Shown: positions 9,165 to 15,477 of the stretch, one piece after another
Position numbering within the stretch: the stretch's first letter is position 1
Layout of the letters: the number at the start of each line of letters is the position of its first letter
Assembly: GCA_964628835.1 (NCBI GenBank)
Contig: CAZVME010000060.1
Location: 1-20,266 of the forward strand
DNA length: 20,266 bases
Direction: 5' to 3'
From: JAAGZL01 sp964628835
GTDB lineage: Bacteria; Pseudomonadota; Gammaproteobacteria; Chromatiales; Chromatiaceae
The notes under the pieces: model-generated
Seen by the model: only the letters and a program-made list of their open reading frames with translations
The model's database searches: none
What the model was told of the DNA's origin: nothing
Made by a program: the position numbers and the translations under genes

Positions 9165-10001
9165 GTGACAGCAAAACATAAAGTAGCGGCCATTCAAATG
9201 GCTTCGGGACCAAACGTAAGTGCAAACCTGCTTGAAGTGGAAAGAATAGTCGGTGATGCGGTTGAGGCCGGCGCAGAGTTGGTAGTACTACCGGAAAACT
9301 TCGCCTTCATGGGCGAGACCGATGAAGACAATATCAAGTTCAAAGAGGAGCCAGGCAACGGTCCTCTACAAACATTCTTGAGCCAACTGGCAAAACGCCA
9401 TGGCATCTGGATCGCCGGCGGCACCATCCCGCTACTGGCGGACGATCCTGACAAGATCAGGTCCGCCTGTCTGATGTACAACGACAAAGGAGAGCAGGTA
9501 GCGCGTTACGACAAGATACATCTGTTTGATGTGCATCTGTTGGAAACCGACGAGAAATACAGTGAATCAAGTACTATAGAACCAGGCAGCGACACCGTAG
9601 TAGTTGACTCCCCCTTCGGGCGCATTGGCATGGCCATCTGCTACGACCTGCGTTTCCCCGAGCAGTTCCGCAATCTGGTGGACGAAGGTATGGAGATCGC
9701 AATTCTCCCCGCAGCCTTCACCGCACACACCGGCCGGGCCCACTGGCAACCACTGGTACAGACCAGGGCCATTGAAAATCTCAGTTATGTAATTACCGCG
9801 GCCCAGGGCGGCTACCACATAAGCGGACGCGAGACCCATGGACACAGCATGATTGTGGATCCCTGGGGCACCATCCAAAACCAGATCGAACGCGGTAACG
9901 GTTTTGCCCTGGGCGAGATAGATCTCAACCATCTGAATAATACCCGGCGCGCCTTCCCCTCCCTCGAACACCGACAGATCACCTGTAGAATAGATGCCTG
10001 A
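9165..10001 (+). CDS. Nit-type carbon-nitrogen hydrolase (deaminated glutathione amidase-like)
   Basis: Nitrilase-superfamily amidase of 278 aa, of the Nit1/NitFhit-like branch that hydrolyses deaminated glutathione, a transaminase side product. The catalytic triad is visible: E44 in LPENF, K117 in RYDKIHLFDV and C159 in AICYDLRFPEQFR. The GTG at 9165 is the start that fits the family (TAKHKVAAIQMASG). No upstream ATG is in frame close by. The gene ends 8 nt inside tldD, so translation is probably coupled. A nitrilase gene between yhdP and tldD is the arrangement in Pseudomonas. The exact substrate is inferred from subfamily features, not shown. Confidence 0.87.
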   Translation: MTAKHKVAAIQMASGPNVSANLLEVERIVGDAVEAGAELVVLPENFAFMGETDEDNIKFKEEPGNGPLQTFLSQLAKRHGIWIAGGTIPLLADDPDKIRSACLMYNDKGEQVARYDKIHLFDVHLLETDEKYSESSTIEPGSDTVVVDSPFGRIGMAICYDLRFPEQFRNLVDEGMEIAILPAAFTAHTGRAHWQPLVQTRAIENLSYVITAAQGGYHISGRETHGHSMIVDPWGTIQNQIERGNGFALGEIDLNHLNNTRRAFPSLEHRQITCRIDA

Positions 10002-11436
10002 CCTGATTGAGATAGCACGCAACACCATCCTCACCCCATCTGATCTAACCGACTCCGATCTAGATCGTCTGCTGGGCCAGTTGCTGGGCGGCAAGGTGGA
10101 TGCGGCCGACGCCTACTTCCAGGCCAGTCGCCTAGAGTCCTGGGTGCTGGAGGACGGCATTATCAAAGAGGGCAACTTCAACATCGAACAGGGGGTCGGA
10201 GTGCGTGCCATCGCCGGGGAGAAGACCGGCTTTGCCTACACCGACGAGATCCAGCTGGCCACCCTGCTAGAAGCAGGACAGACTGCGCGCGCCATAGCCA
10301 GCGGCGGCAGTGACCGCACAGTAAAGATAAAAACCGCCCCCACCAAACATCGCCTGTACCAACCCATCAATCCGCTGGATAGCATCAGCGATCAGGCCAA
10401 GATCGATCTGTTGCACCGGTTGGATGCAGAGGCGCGCAAGCAGGACCCGAGAGTAAAACGGGTCATCGCCAGCCTGGTGGCCGCCCATGACGTGGTGCTG
10501 GTGGTGTCCAGCGACGGCACCCTGAGTGGCGACGTACGCCCACTGATTCGTTGTGGCGTACATGTTATCGCCGAACAGGATGGAAAATTCGAACAGGGAA
10601 CCGGAGGCGGCGGCGCACGCCAGGGCCTGCAGTTTTTCCTGGAACAGGACCAGGCCCTGAGTTACGCCCGGGATGCAGTACGCCAGGCCCTGCTAAATCT
10701 GGAAGCAGATGCTGCCCCGGCGGGAGCCATGCCAGTGGTGCTCGGATCAGGCTGGCCGGGAATCCTGCTACACGAGGCGGTGGGACACGGCCTGGAGGGC
10801 GACTTCAATCGCAAAGGCACATCCACCTTCAGTGGTCGTGTAGGAGAACAGGTGGCGAGCAAAGGATGCACCGTGGTGGATGACGGCACCCTGCCGGGGC
10901 GGCGCGGCTCCATCAACATGGATGACGAGGGCACCCAGTCCCAGTACAACGTACTGATTGAGGACGGCATCCTCAAGGGCTACATGCAAGACAAGCTCAA
11001 CGCACGCCTGATGGGGGTCGCCTCCACCGGCAACGGCCGCCGTGAATCATACGCCCACCTGCCCATGCCACGCATGACCAACACCTACATGCTACCGGGA
11101 GAACACCACCCGGAAGAGATTATCGCCTCAGTGGAAAAGGGTCTGTACGCAGTAAACTTCGGCGGCGGCCAGGTGGACATAACCTCAGGCAAATTTGTGT
11201 TCTCCACCAGCGAGGCCTACCTGATAGAGAACGGCAAGGTAACCCGGCCGGTAAAGGGTGCCACCCTGATTGGCAGCGGTCCCGAGGCCATGAACCGGAT
11301 CAGCATGATCGGCAACGACCTGGAACTGGACGCCGGTGTCGGCACCTGCGGCAAAGAGGGTCAGAGCATTCCGGTAGGGGTGGGACAACCAACCCTGAAG
11401 ATAGACAACCTTACCGTGGGCGGCACCAGCACCTGA
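9994..11436 (+). CDS. tldD: Metalloprotease TldD
   Basis: Catalytic subunit of the TldD/TldE (PmbA) heterodimeric zinc protease, which degrades small unfolded peptides. In E. coli it removes the microcin B17 leader and degrades the CcdA antitoxin. The zinc motif HEAVGH is at residues 260-265 (HExxxH). It has 480 aa, against 481 in E. coli. The conserved GTCGKEGQSIPVGVGQPTL segment lies near the C-terminus. The ATG overlaps the end of the nit gene by 8 nt, and its stop overlaps the pmbA start by 1 nt. The two partner subunits are therefore likely made in step. In Pseudomonas a yjgA (darP) gene separates the two; here it is absent. Confidence 0.96.
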   Translation: MPDLIEIARNTILTPSDLTDSDLDRLLGQLLGGKVDAADAYFQASRLESWVLEDGIIKEGNFNIEQGVGVRAIAGEKTGFAYTDEIQLATLLEAGQTARAIASGGSDRTVKIKTAPTKHRLYQPINPLDSISDQAKIDLLHRLDAEARKQDPRVKRVIASLVAAHDVVLVVSSDGTLSGDVRPLIRCGVHVIAEQDGKFEQGTGGGGARQGLQFFLEQDQALSYARDAVRQALLNLEADAAPAGAMPVVLGSGWPGILLHEAVGHGLEGDFNRKGTSTFSGRVGEQVASKGCTVVDDGTLPGRRGSINMDDEGTQSQYNVLIEDGILKGYMQDKLNARLMGVASTGNGRRESYAHLPMPRMTNTYMLPGEHHPEEIIASVEKGLYAVNFGGGQVDITSGKFVFSTSEAYLIENGKVTRPVKGATLIGSGPEAMNRISMIGNDLELDAGVGTCGKEGQSIPVGVGQPTLKIDNLTVGGTST

Positions 11437-12800
11437 TGGATGACAGACCGAACAGTATGAATACGATTGCCAACATAGAGACCCACCAGGCCCAACTACA
11501 GCAGATGGTGGACGACCTGCTGACTGAAGCAAAACGACAGGGCGCCAGCTCAGCAGAGGCCGGTGTCAGCAGTGACTCCGGGCTCTCAGCCACCGTACGC
11601 TTGGGCGACGTGGAGACCCTTGAACACACCCGCGATAACGGCCTGGGCATCAGCGTCTACTTTGGGCAGCGCAAGGGTTCAGCCAGCACCTCAGACCTAA
11701 GCCCGCAGGCCATCAAAGATACGGTGAAGGCCGCCTGCAGCATCGCCAGCTACACCTCCGAAGACAACTGCAACGGCCTGGCCGATGCCGAGCTGATGGC
11801 AACGGATATCCCGGACCTGGATCTGCACCACCCCTGGCCCATCGAAATCGATGCCGCCATTGAGCTGGGCAAGAGTTGTGAGGCGGCGGCGCTCAACTTC
11901 GCCCCCCAGATAAACAACTCCGAAGGTGCCACTCTCAACACCCATAGCGGACTATATGTGTATGGCAACAGCCACGGCTTCAGCGGCGGCTATCCCAGCA
12001 GTCGTCACAGCCTCAGCTGCTCCGTCATTGGTGAAGATGACAACGGCATGCAGCGCGACTACTGGTACACCTCTGGCCGTGCCAGCAGCGATCTGGAATC
12101 GGCCGAGGCGGTGGGTAAAAAGGCCGGGGAACGCACCCTGGCAAGACTGGGTGCACGCAAGATCGGCACCCGAGAGGCACCAATCCTGTTTCAGGCCGAA
12201 ATGGCGATCAGCCTGCTGCGCAGCCTAATAGGGGCCATCAGTGGTTCGGCACTGTATCGCCAATCCACCTTCCTGCTGGATCATCTGGACAAACAGATCT
12301 TCCCGGAGTTTGTACGCATCCATGAAAACCCACTGGTGCCACGGGGTCTGGCCAGCGCACCCTTTGATTCTGAAGGTGTGGCCACCAAGGCGCGCAACAT
12401 CGTGGAGCAGGGAGTACTCAAAGGCTACGTCCTGAGCAGCTACTCGGCCCGCAAGCTGGGGATGCAGACCACAGGCAACGCAGGCGGTGTACGTAATCTT
12501 ACCATCGAGCCGGGAGAGTTGGATCTGTCAGGCATGCTGCAAGAGATGGGCACAGGGCTATTGGTAACCGAGATGATGGGGCATGGTGTAAACATGGTAA
12601 CCGGTGACTACTCACGGGGCGCGGCCGGTTTCTGGGTGGAGAATGGAGAGATCCAGTTCCCAGTGGAAGAGATCACCATTGCCGGTAACCTGAAGCAGAT
12701 GTTCCAGCAGCTAGTTGCAGTGGGTAAGGATATTGATCAGCGCAGTAGTGTGCGCACCGGCTCATGGCTGATTGAGTCCATGACCATAGCTGGAGAGTAG
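11436..12800 (+). CDS. pmbA: Metalloprotease partner subunit PmbA (TldE)
   Basis: Non-catalytic partner of TldD that lacks the HExxxH zinc motif and completes the protease chamber. It has 454 aa, against 450 in E. coli. Family segments seen: AGVSSDSGLSATVRLGDVETLEH near the N-terminus, HENPLVPRGLASAPFDSEGV in the middle, and EMMGHGVNMVTGDYSRGAAGFWVENG near the C-terminus. The ATG at 11436 overlaps the tldD stop (TGATG). An in-frame ATG at 11457 is an alternative start with little effect. The gene closes the GC-rich housekeeping block; AT-rich accessory sequence begins within a few bases of its stop. Confidence 0.95.
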   Translation: MDDRPNSMNTIANIETHQAQLQQMVDDLLTEAKRQGASSAEAGVSSDSGLSATVRLGDVETLEHTRDNGLGISVYFGQRKGSASTSDLSPQAIKDTVKAACSIASYTSEDNCNGLADAELMATDIPDLDLHHPWPIEIDAAIELGKSCEAAALNFAPQINNSEGATLNTHSGLYVYGNSHGFSGGYPSSRHSLSCSVIGEDDNGMQRDYWYTSGRASSDLESAEAVGKKAGERTLARLGARKIGTREAPILFQAEMAISLLRSLIGAISGSALYRQSTFLLDHLDKQIFPEFVRIHENPLVPRGLASAPFDSEGVATKARNIVEQGVLKGYVLSSYSARKLGMQTTGNAGGVRNLTIEPGELDLSGMLQEMGTGLLVTEMMGHGVNMVTGDYSRGAAGFWVENGEIQFPVEEITIAGNLKQMFQQLVAVGKDIDQRSSVRTGSWLIESMTIAGE

Positions 12801-12802
12801 AG

Positions 12803-12861
12803 AGGGATAGGAATTTGCTTTCAGAATATGCAGAGCCTTGCGCCATCAACAGGCCTAAGAA
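12803..12861. repeat. 59-bp direct repeat, copy A
   Basis: Aligns without gaps to 13188-13246 with 7 mismatches (52 of 59 identical by eye). It begins three bases after the pmbA stop codon. The copies bracket the small repeat-protein gene at 12928-13188. Confidence 0.85.
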
Positions 12862-12874
12862 ATTCTAGAATTTC
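12859..12874. promoter_or_regulatory. Perfect 16-bp palindrome upstream of the small secreted protein gene
   Basis: GAAATTCTAGAATTTC reads the same on both strands. It overlaps the end of repeat copy A and lies 54 nt before the start codon at 12928. This is an operator-like site for a dimeric regulator, or a small hairpin. Copy B of the repeat lacks it, so it belongs to the small gene's own leader. Confidence 0.5.
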
Positions 12875-12927
12875 ATTATCACCCAATACAATTATTGCCT
12901 TCGAACATAAAATAAAAAAGGATAATT

Positions 12928-13188
12928 ATGAAAATACTTCCAACTTTTATACTCATAACATTTATGAGTGCATATACACTCGCAGATACAAATACTATTG
13001 TTAAAGAAATCCCAAATACACATAAGGGAGCAGATGCCTATCCCGGTGTAGAATGGAAGCCTAAAACAGATTTAAATAAAGATCTGAACAAATATCCGGG
13101 AGTAGAATGGAAACCTAAAAGCGGGGATCCAAAACCAGAAAAAAATCCAAATGCTTACCCGGGTGTAGAGTGGACACCTAAAAGGTAA
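12928..13188 (+). CDS. Small secreted protein with three YPGVEWKPK repeats
   Basis: A protein of 86 aa that I cannot assign to a named family. Residues 1-19 form a Sec-type signal peptide (MK, a hydrophobic core, then YTLA with likely cleavage before DTNT). The mature part is about 67 residues, Lys/Pro/Asn-rich, with no cysteines. It contains three near-identical nonapeptides, YPGVEWKPK, at 38-46, 56-64 and 77-85 (the last has WTPK). Linkers of 9 and 12 residues separate them and are rich in D, N, K and P. The DNA of the repeats differs mainly at synonymous positions, so the peptide is under selection. A good ribosome binding site (AAAAAAGGATAATT) precedes the ATG. It is more AT-rich than pmbA upstream and lies between 59-bp direct repeats. 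It is probably periplasmic or secreted; function unknown. Confidence 0.75.
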   Translation: MKILPTFILITFMSAYTLADTNTIVKEIPNTHKGADAYPGVEWKPKTDLNKDLNKYPGVEWKPKSGDPKPEKNPNAYPGVEWTPKR

Positions 13189-13246
13189 GGGATAGTAATT
13201 TGCTTTCAGCAGATGCAGCGCCTTACGCCATCAGCAGGCCCAAGAA
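13188..13246. repeat. 59-bp direct repeat, copy B
   Basis: Second copy of the repeat at 12803-12861. It starts on the last base of the stop codon of the small secreted protein gene. Its right end (AGCAGGCCCAAGAA and on) also resembles sequence at 15163-15180 next to the Mut7-C fragment. Confidence 0.85.
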
Positions 13247-13264
13247 ACCCACCATCACCTGTTT

Positions 13265-13284
13265 GACATAACCCCTGTTATCCG
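13265..13284. repeat. 20-bp repeat, copy 1
   Basis: GACATAACCCCTGTTATCCG occurs exactly here and at 15181-15200 in the same orientation. It contains a small inverted repeat, ATAAC-ccct-GTTAT. Preceding bases (GCCCAAGAA and CCC) are also shared, with about 15 extra bases inserted in this copy. Confidence 0.85.
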
Positions 13285-13321
13285 ATTGAAACTGGATTTC
13301 AATCATTGCCAGGAAGGCAAT
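13268..13321. repeat. Three consecutive short hairpins
   Basis: Back to back: ATAAC/GTTAT with a 4-nt loop (13268-13281), GATTGAAA/TTTCAATC with a 5-nt loop (13284-13304), and ATTGCC/GGCAAT with a 5-nt loop (13305-13321). All three stems are perfect. It could be a structured RNA end, a factor-dependent terminator region or part of a mobile palindromic repeat. Confidence 0.6.
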
Positions 13322-13459
13322 ATATGGATGAAAGTAACTAAGGATAGCAACAGTCCCATATTAACATTTCAAGGTCGGTGCAAAAACCTACAACCAAAAC
13401 ATCAGTCAGCACCACAAACGCAATCCAATTTCATACCGCTTGGAAAGACGGGCGGTGAA

Positions 13460-13491
13460 TAGGCAGGAAGCACGCGGGCACCTCCTGCCTA
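13460..13491 (-). terminator. Hairpin after the sCache gene
   Basis: TAGGCAGGA at 13460-13468 pairs perfectly with TCCTGCCTA at 13483-13491 across a 14-nt loop, starting 6 nt beyond the sCache stop codon. On the minus strand no U-run follows, so it is a candidate 3'-end stabiliser or a weak terminator rather than a classic intrinsic one. Confidence 0.5.
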
Positions 13492-13497
13492 GATCAA

Positions 13498-13977
13498 TCA
13501 GTACAGCATCCCTCCAACATATACCCCAGCGCCAACAAAATAGTCATGGTTGGGAACTTTGTAGATATAGGTAATCTTCTTGGATGCCGTAGATTTACCT
13601 GGGCGCGGCCACATATACTCTACCCATCCATGCCCAACGTTTTTCGCCACATTCACAAAATGTACGAATAACGCCTTATCCGTAGGATCAGTCATGAGCA
13701 GAACGTGCTTTTTCTTGGTCAGCTCCGGCTGAAATGGATGAGCAAGCATCTTCCCATCCATATTCATAAGAAAGACGTAAGAGTCTTTCCATACAAATGA
13801 GCCCTTTGGATTACCAATAGCCTTGATTGCCGCCTCTAATCCTTCTGAGTTTATTAAGGCAGCAGCTTCTTGGCATTTAATAACGCTCTCTTCCTTGGTG
13901 GCCGATTCTGTGGCCAGGAGTTCAGTGCAGGTAAACAATAATGTAATAAGTAATGATTTTAATAAAATATTTTTCAT
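13498..13977 (-). CDS. Periplasmic single-Cache (sCache_2-like) domain protein
   Basis: Secreted protein of 159 aa. Residues 1-22 are a signal peptide (MKNILLKSLLITLLFTCTELLA, cleaved before TESA). The rest matches a single Cache fold with the usual pattern: KDSYVFLMNMDGKMLAHPFQPEL, then GHGWVEYMWPRPG and VPNHDYFVGAGVY at the C-terminus. Cache domains bind small ligands, often carboxylates, outside the cytoplasm, usually as sensor parts of chemoreceptors or kinases. Here the domain stands alone, with no membrane helix or signalling module. It lies 23 nt after the satP-like gene on the same strand, with a GGAG ribosome binding site before its ATG. It may be a ligand-binding partner of that transporter. 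Function inferred only from fold and context. Confidence 0.82.
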   Translation of the reverse strand: MKNILLKSLLITLLFTCTELLATESATKEESVIKCQEAAALINSEGLEAAIKAIGNPKGSFVWKDSYVFLMNMDGKMLAHPFQPELTKKKHVLLMTDPTDKALFVHFVNVAKNVGHGWVEYMWPRPGKSTASKKITYIYKVPNHDYFVGAGVYVGGMLY

Positions 13978-14000
13978 TCTGTTTCTCCGGTATTTTTATA

Positions 14001-14570
14001 TTAACTGATCCACGCCTTTCCCATAGGGAGTACTTGGCGACCGAATACTTGTGAAAATATGATTGAGGCCATCATGTACCACGCAGCCAGAGCGCATAGA
14101 ATCAGTTCATACCCAGCGATCTTGGAAAATTCAGGATATCCAAAGTGTGCAATATCCAGCAGAATAAAACCAACGAGCAACAGCGTAAAGGTCACAGCCA
14201 TGGCCCCATGGATCTTCATCGCTGGAATCCACATAATAAAAGTATAGAGAGTCCATACCACCAGAAACCAGCCAACATCGGTGGTACTTGAATGGTAAAT
14301 ATTAAAATTATTAAGGATAAAAATTATGCCCAATGCTATCCAAAATGCCCCATATGAAACAAAAGCACTGTAACCAAAATTGTTACCACACTTAAACTCC
14401 TGGAAGCCGGCAATCATTTGAGCCAACCCACCAAAGATAAACGCCAATGCAACAACCGGCCCAACACCACACAGACCTATATTATGCAGCTGCAATAGCA
14501 TTGTTGTTAAACCAAAACCCGCCAGCCCAACTACCGCCGGATTACCTTGTGCTACTTGCACATTTGACAT
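14001..14570 (-). CDS. AceTr-family acetate/succinate permease (SatP/YaaH-like)
   Basis: Inner-membrane protein of 189 aa in the GPR1/FUN34/YaaH (AceTr) family, which moves acetate and, in E. coli SatP, succinate with protons. The family signature NPAVVGLAGFGLTT (N10-P11-A12, usually NPAPLGL) is near the N-terminus, followed by six hydrophobic helices and the typical end FGRQVLPMG. I chose the ATG at 14570, which has a GGGGG ribosome binding site 5 nt upstream; an in-frame TTG at 14582 would overlap that site. First gene of a pair with the sCache protein. Possible promoter at 14648-14675 and palindromic sites further upstream. Substrate is inferred from the family. Confidence 0.9.
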   Translation of the reverse strand: MSNVQVAQGNPAVVGLAGFGLTTMLLQLHNIGLCGVGPVVALAFIFGGLAQMIAGFQEFKCGNNFGYSAFVSYGAFWIALGIIFILNNFNIYHSSTTDVGWFLVVWTLYTFIMWIPAMKIHGAMAVTFTLLLVGFILLDIAHFGYPEFSKIAGYELILCALAAWYMMASIIFSQVFGRQVLPMGKAWIS

Positions 14571-14647
14571 GTAAACCCCCAATTTATTTGAATATTCAGG
14601 AAAGTAACAAATGCATTGGTGATGGGTATGAACGGGATGATGGCCTT

Positions 14648-14675
14648 TGTATATACATTCTATTTAGCCACTCAA
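14648..14675 (-). promoter_or_regulatory. Candidate promoter of satP-like/sCache pair
   Basis: On the minus strand, TTGAGT (14675-14670) and TATACA (14653-14648) with a 16-nt spacer. A transcript would begin near 14641 and carry a leader of about 70 nt. A reasonable sigma-70 match, untested. Confidence 0.4.
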
Positions 14676-14749
14676 TTATTCTGTTTCAGTACAGCAATAA
14701 CCATAGGACAGACATCAAAAGGCCGACTCAGTCAGACAACCCAACCCAA

Positions 14750-14764
14750 GCATAATCATTATGC
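14750..14764. promoter_or_regulatory. Fur-box-like 7-1-7 palindrome
   Basis: GCATAATCATTATGC is a 7-1-7 inverted repeat. Its inner 11 bases match the known Fur consensus TGATAATCATTATCA exactly (11 of 15 overall). It lies 75 bp upstream of the proposed satP -35. A second partial site (ATAATCATT, 14793-14801) lies 41 bp further on. Confidence 0.4.
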
Positions 14765-14934
14765 CCACAACAAAACATGCGCCTCATTGCGAATAATCAT
14801 TCACCAAATTGACACTACCGACACCGCCTGCAAACAGCCAATAAAGTGAGGCACTCCAAATATATTGAGGCGGTAAAAACCCCCATGCTATCTTTGTGAA
14901 AATGGATTGTAGATTTTTTCGCTAACCAAAAAAC

Positions 14935-15162
14935 TTATAGCAACAATCCCTTCATCAGCGCCGTCATCTTCTGATAATGAGCCCCCTTCCAATAGATCTG
15001 ACCACAATCCCCACACATCCAAAACACCTCGTAATACTTGCGCGTCAGCGGCGGTAACCTCTCTTTAACTTCACCCTTCTCCACCGACTGCAACACACCG
15101 TTGCAACGAGTGCACGACGAAACGGAGTAGCTGAGTAAGCCAGGTCCAACCGCAGAATCACC
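14935..15162 (-). pseudogene. Frameshifted 3' fragment of a Mut7-C RNase gene
   Basis: Matches the last roughly 75 codons of the intact gene at 19343-20089, from ILRLDLA to the C-terminus, on the same strand. The N-terminal ubiquitin-like and most of the RNase part are missing. One base is deleted near 15114 relative to the intact copy (CGTCG-TGC against CGTCGCTGC), so ATPFRR and CTRCNGVLQSVEKGEV fall in different frames. Downstream, the zinc-ribbon second half (CGDCGQIYWKGAHY) is preserved but the last residues differ (MTALMKGLLL against the intact tail). Upstream homology ends near 15162, where sequence related to 13232-13284 begins. This is an old duplicate or displaced gene end, not a working gene. 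Confidence 0.85.
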
Positions 15163-15180
15163 AGCATGCCCAAGAACCCC

Positions 15181-15200
15181 GACATAACCCCTGTTATCCG
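15181..15200. repeat. 20-bp repeat, copy 2
   Basis: Exact second copy of the 20-mer at 13265-13284. It sits directly at the broken end of the Mut7-C fragment. Confidence 0.85.
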
Positions 15201-15463
15201 TAATAGCCACCTCCTTCCTTCGGTAATCATGGCTGGCAGCAGCGGTTTAATTCATCTCAAAATTTCTCGGCTGACAGTTTAATATAAGCTGCAGGTCTCA
15301 ATGAGAGTGATTACCTATGGTTATGTAAGATTTACAGAATAATAATCCAGTTTAACTATTATTGGGGGCGTAACGGGATCTAAATCTGCTTTAGTCAAGC
15401 AAGCTATTTTGATTTAGTTGTTATAGCATATTAGATATATTATTTGCTTATTCAAAACAGGTG

Positions 15464-15469
15464 TATAAT
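15464..15469 (+). promoter_or_regulatory. TATAAT -10 element very close to the first operon gene
   Basis: A perfect TATAAT ends 8 nt before the ATG at 15478. With the usual spacing the transcript would start at or next to the start codon, giving a leaderless mRNA. There is no Shine-Dalgarno before this ATG, which agrees. The -35 position (15441-15446, TATTTG) is poor. Confidence 0.45.
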
Positions 15470-15477
15470 TCGACAGC

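Larger units (their letters stand above)
13189..13497. other. Intergenic stretch with repeats and hairpins
   Basis: These 309 bases lie between convergent genes with no credible ORF. They hold repeat copy B, three hairpins in a row (13268-13321), a motif at 13377-13391 that recurs inverted at 19304-19318, and a 9-bp hairpin at 13460-13491 just after the sCache gene. No protein-coding signal was seen. Confidence 0.7.
14571..14934. other. Upstream region of the satP-like gene
   Basis: These 364 bases are AT-rich and non-coding. They hold a candidate minus-strand promoter (14648-14675) and two ATAATCATT sites (14752-14760 and 14793-14801), the first inside a 15-bp palindrome. The ORFs here on the plus strand lack family likeness and look like chance. 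Nothing else was seen up to the Mut7-C fragment at 14935. Confidence 0.6.
15163..15477. other. Intergenic region before the chorismate-enzyme operon
   Basis: About 315 bases. The left end (15163-15200) shares sequence with 13232-13284, including the exact 20-mer. The rest is AT-rich, with a weak AATAATA/TATTATT stem at 15338-15363 and a TATAAT hexamer at 15464-15469. No gene or RNA was recognised. Confidence 0.6.

Noticed and set aside
13188..13330. CRISPR array or tandem repeat suspected from the repeated hairpins
   Set aside because: The hairpins have different stems and there are no regular spacers; the 59-bp repeat has just two copies.
14447..14755. Plus-strand ORF over the start of the satP-like gene and its upstream region
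   Set aside because: It overlaps the clear satP frame, carries no motif, signal peptide or ribosome binding site and looks like chance.
14935..15210. 91-aa ORF read as an intact small zinc-ribbon protein
   Set aside because: Its N-terminal third is out of frame with the Mut7-C homology and is explained by a one-base deletion, so it is a broken fragment.
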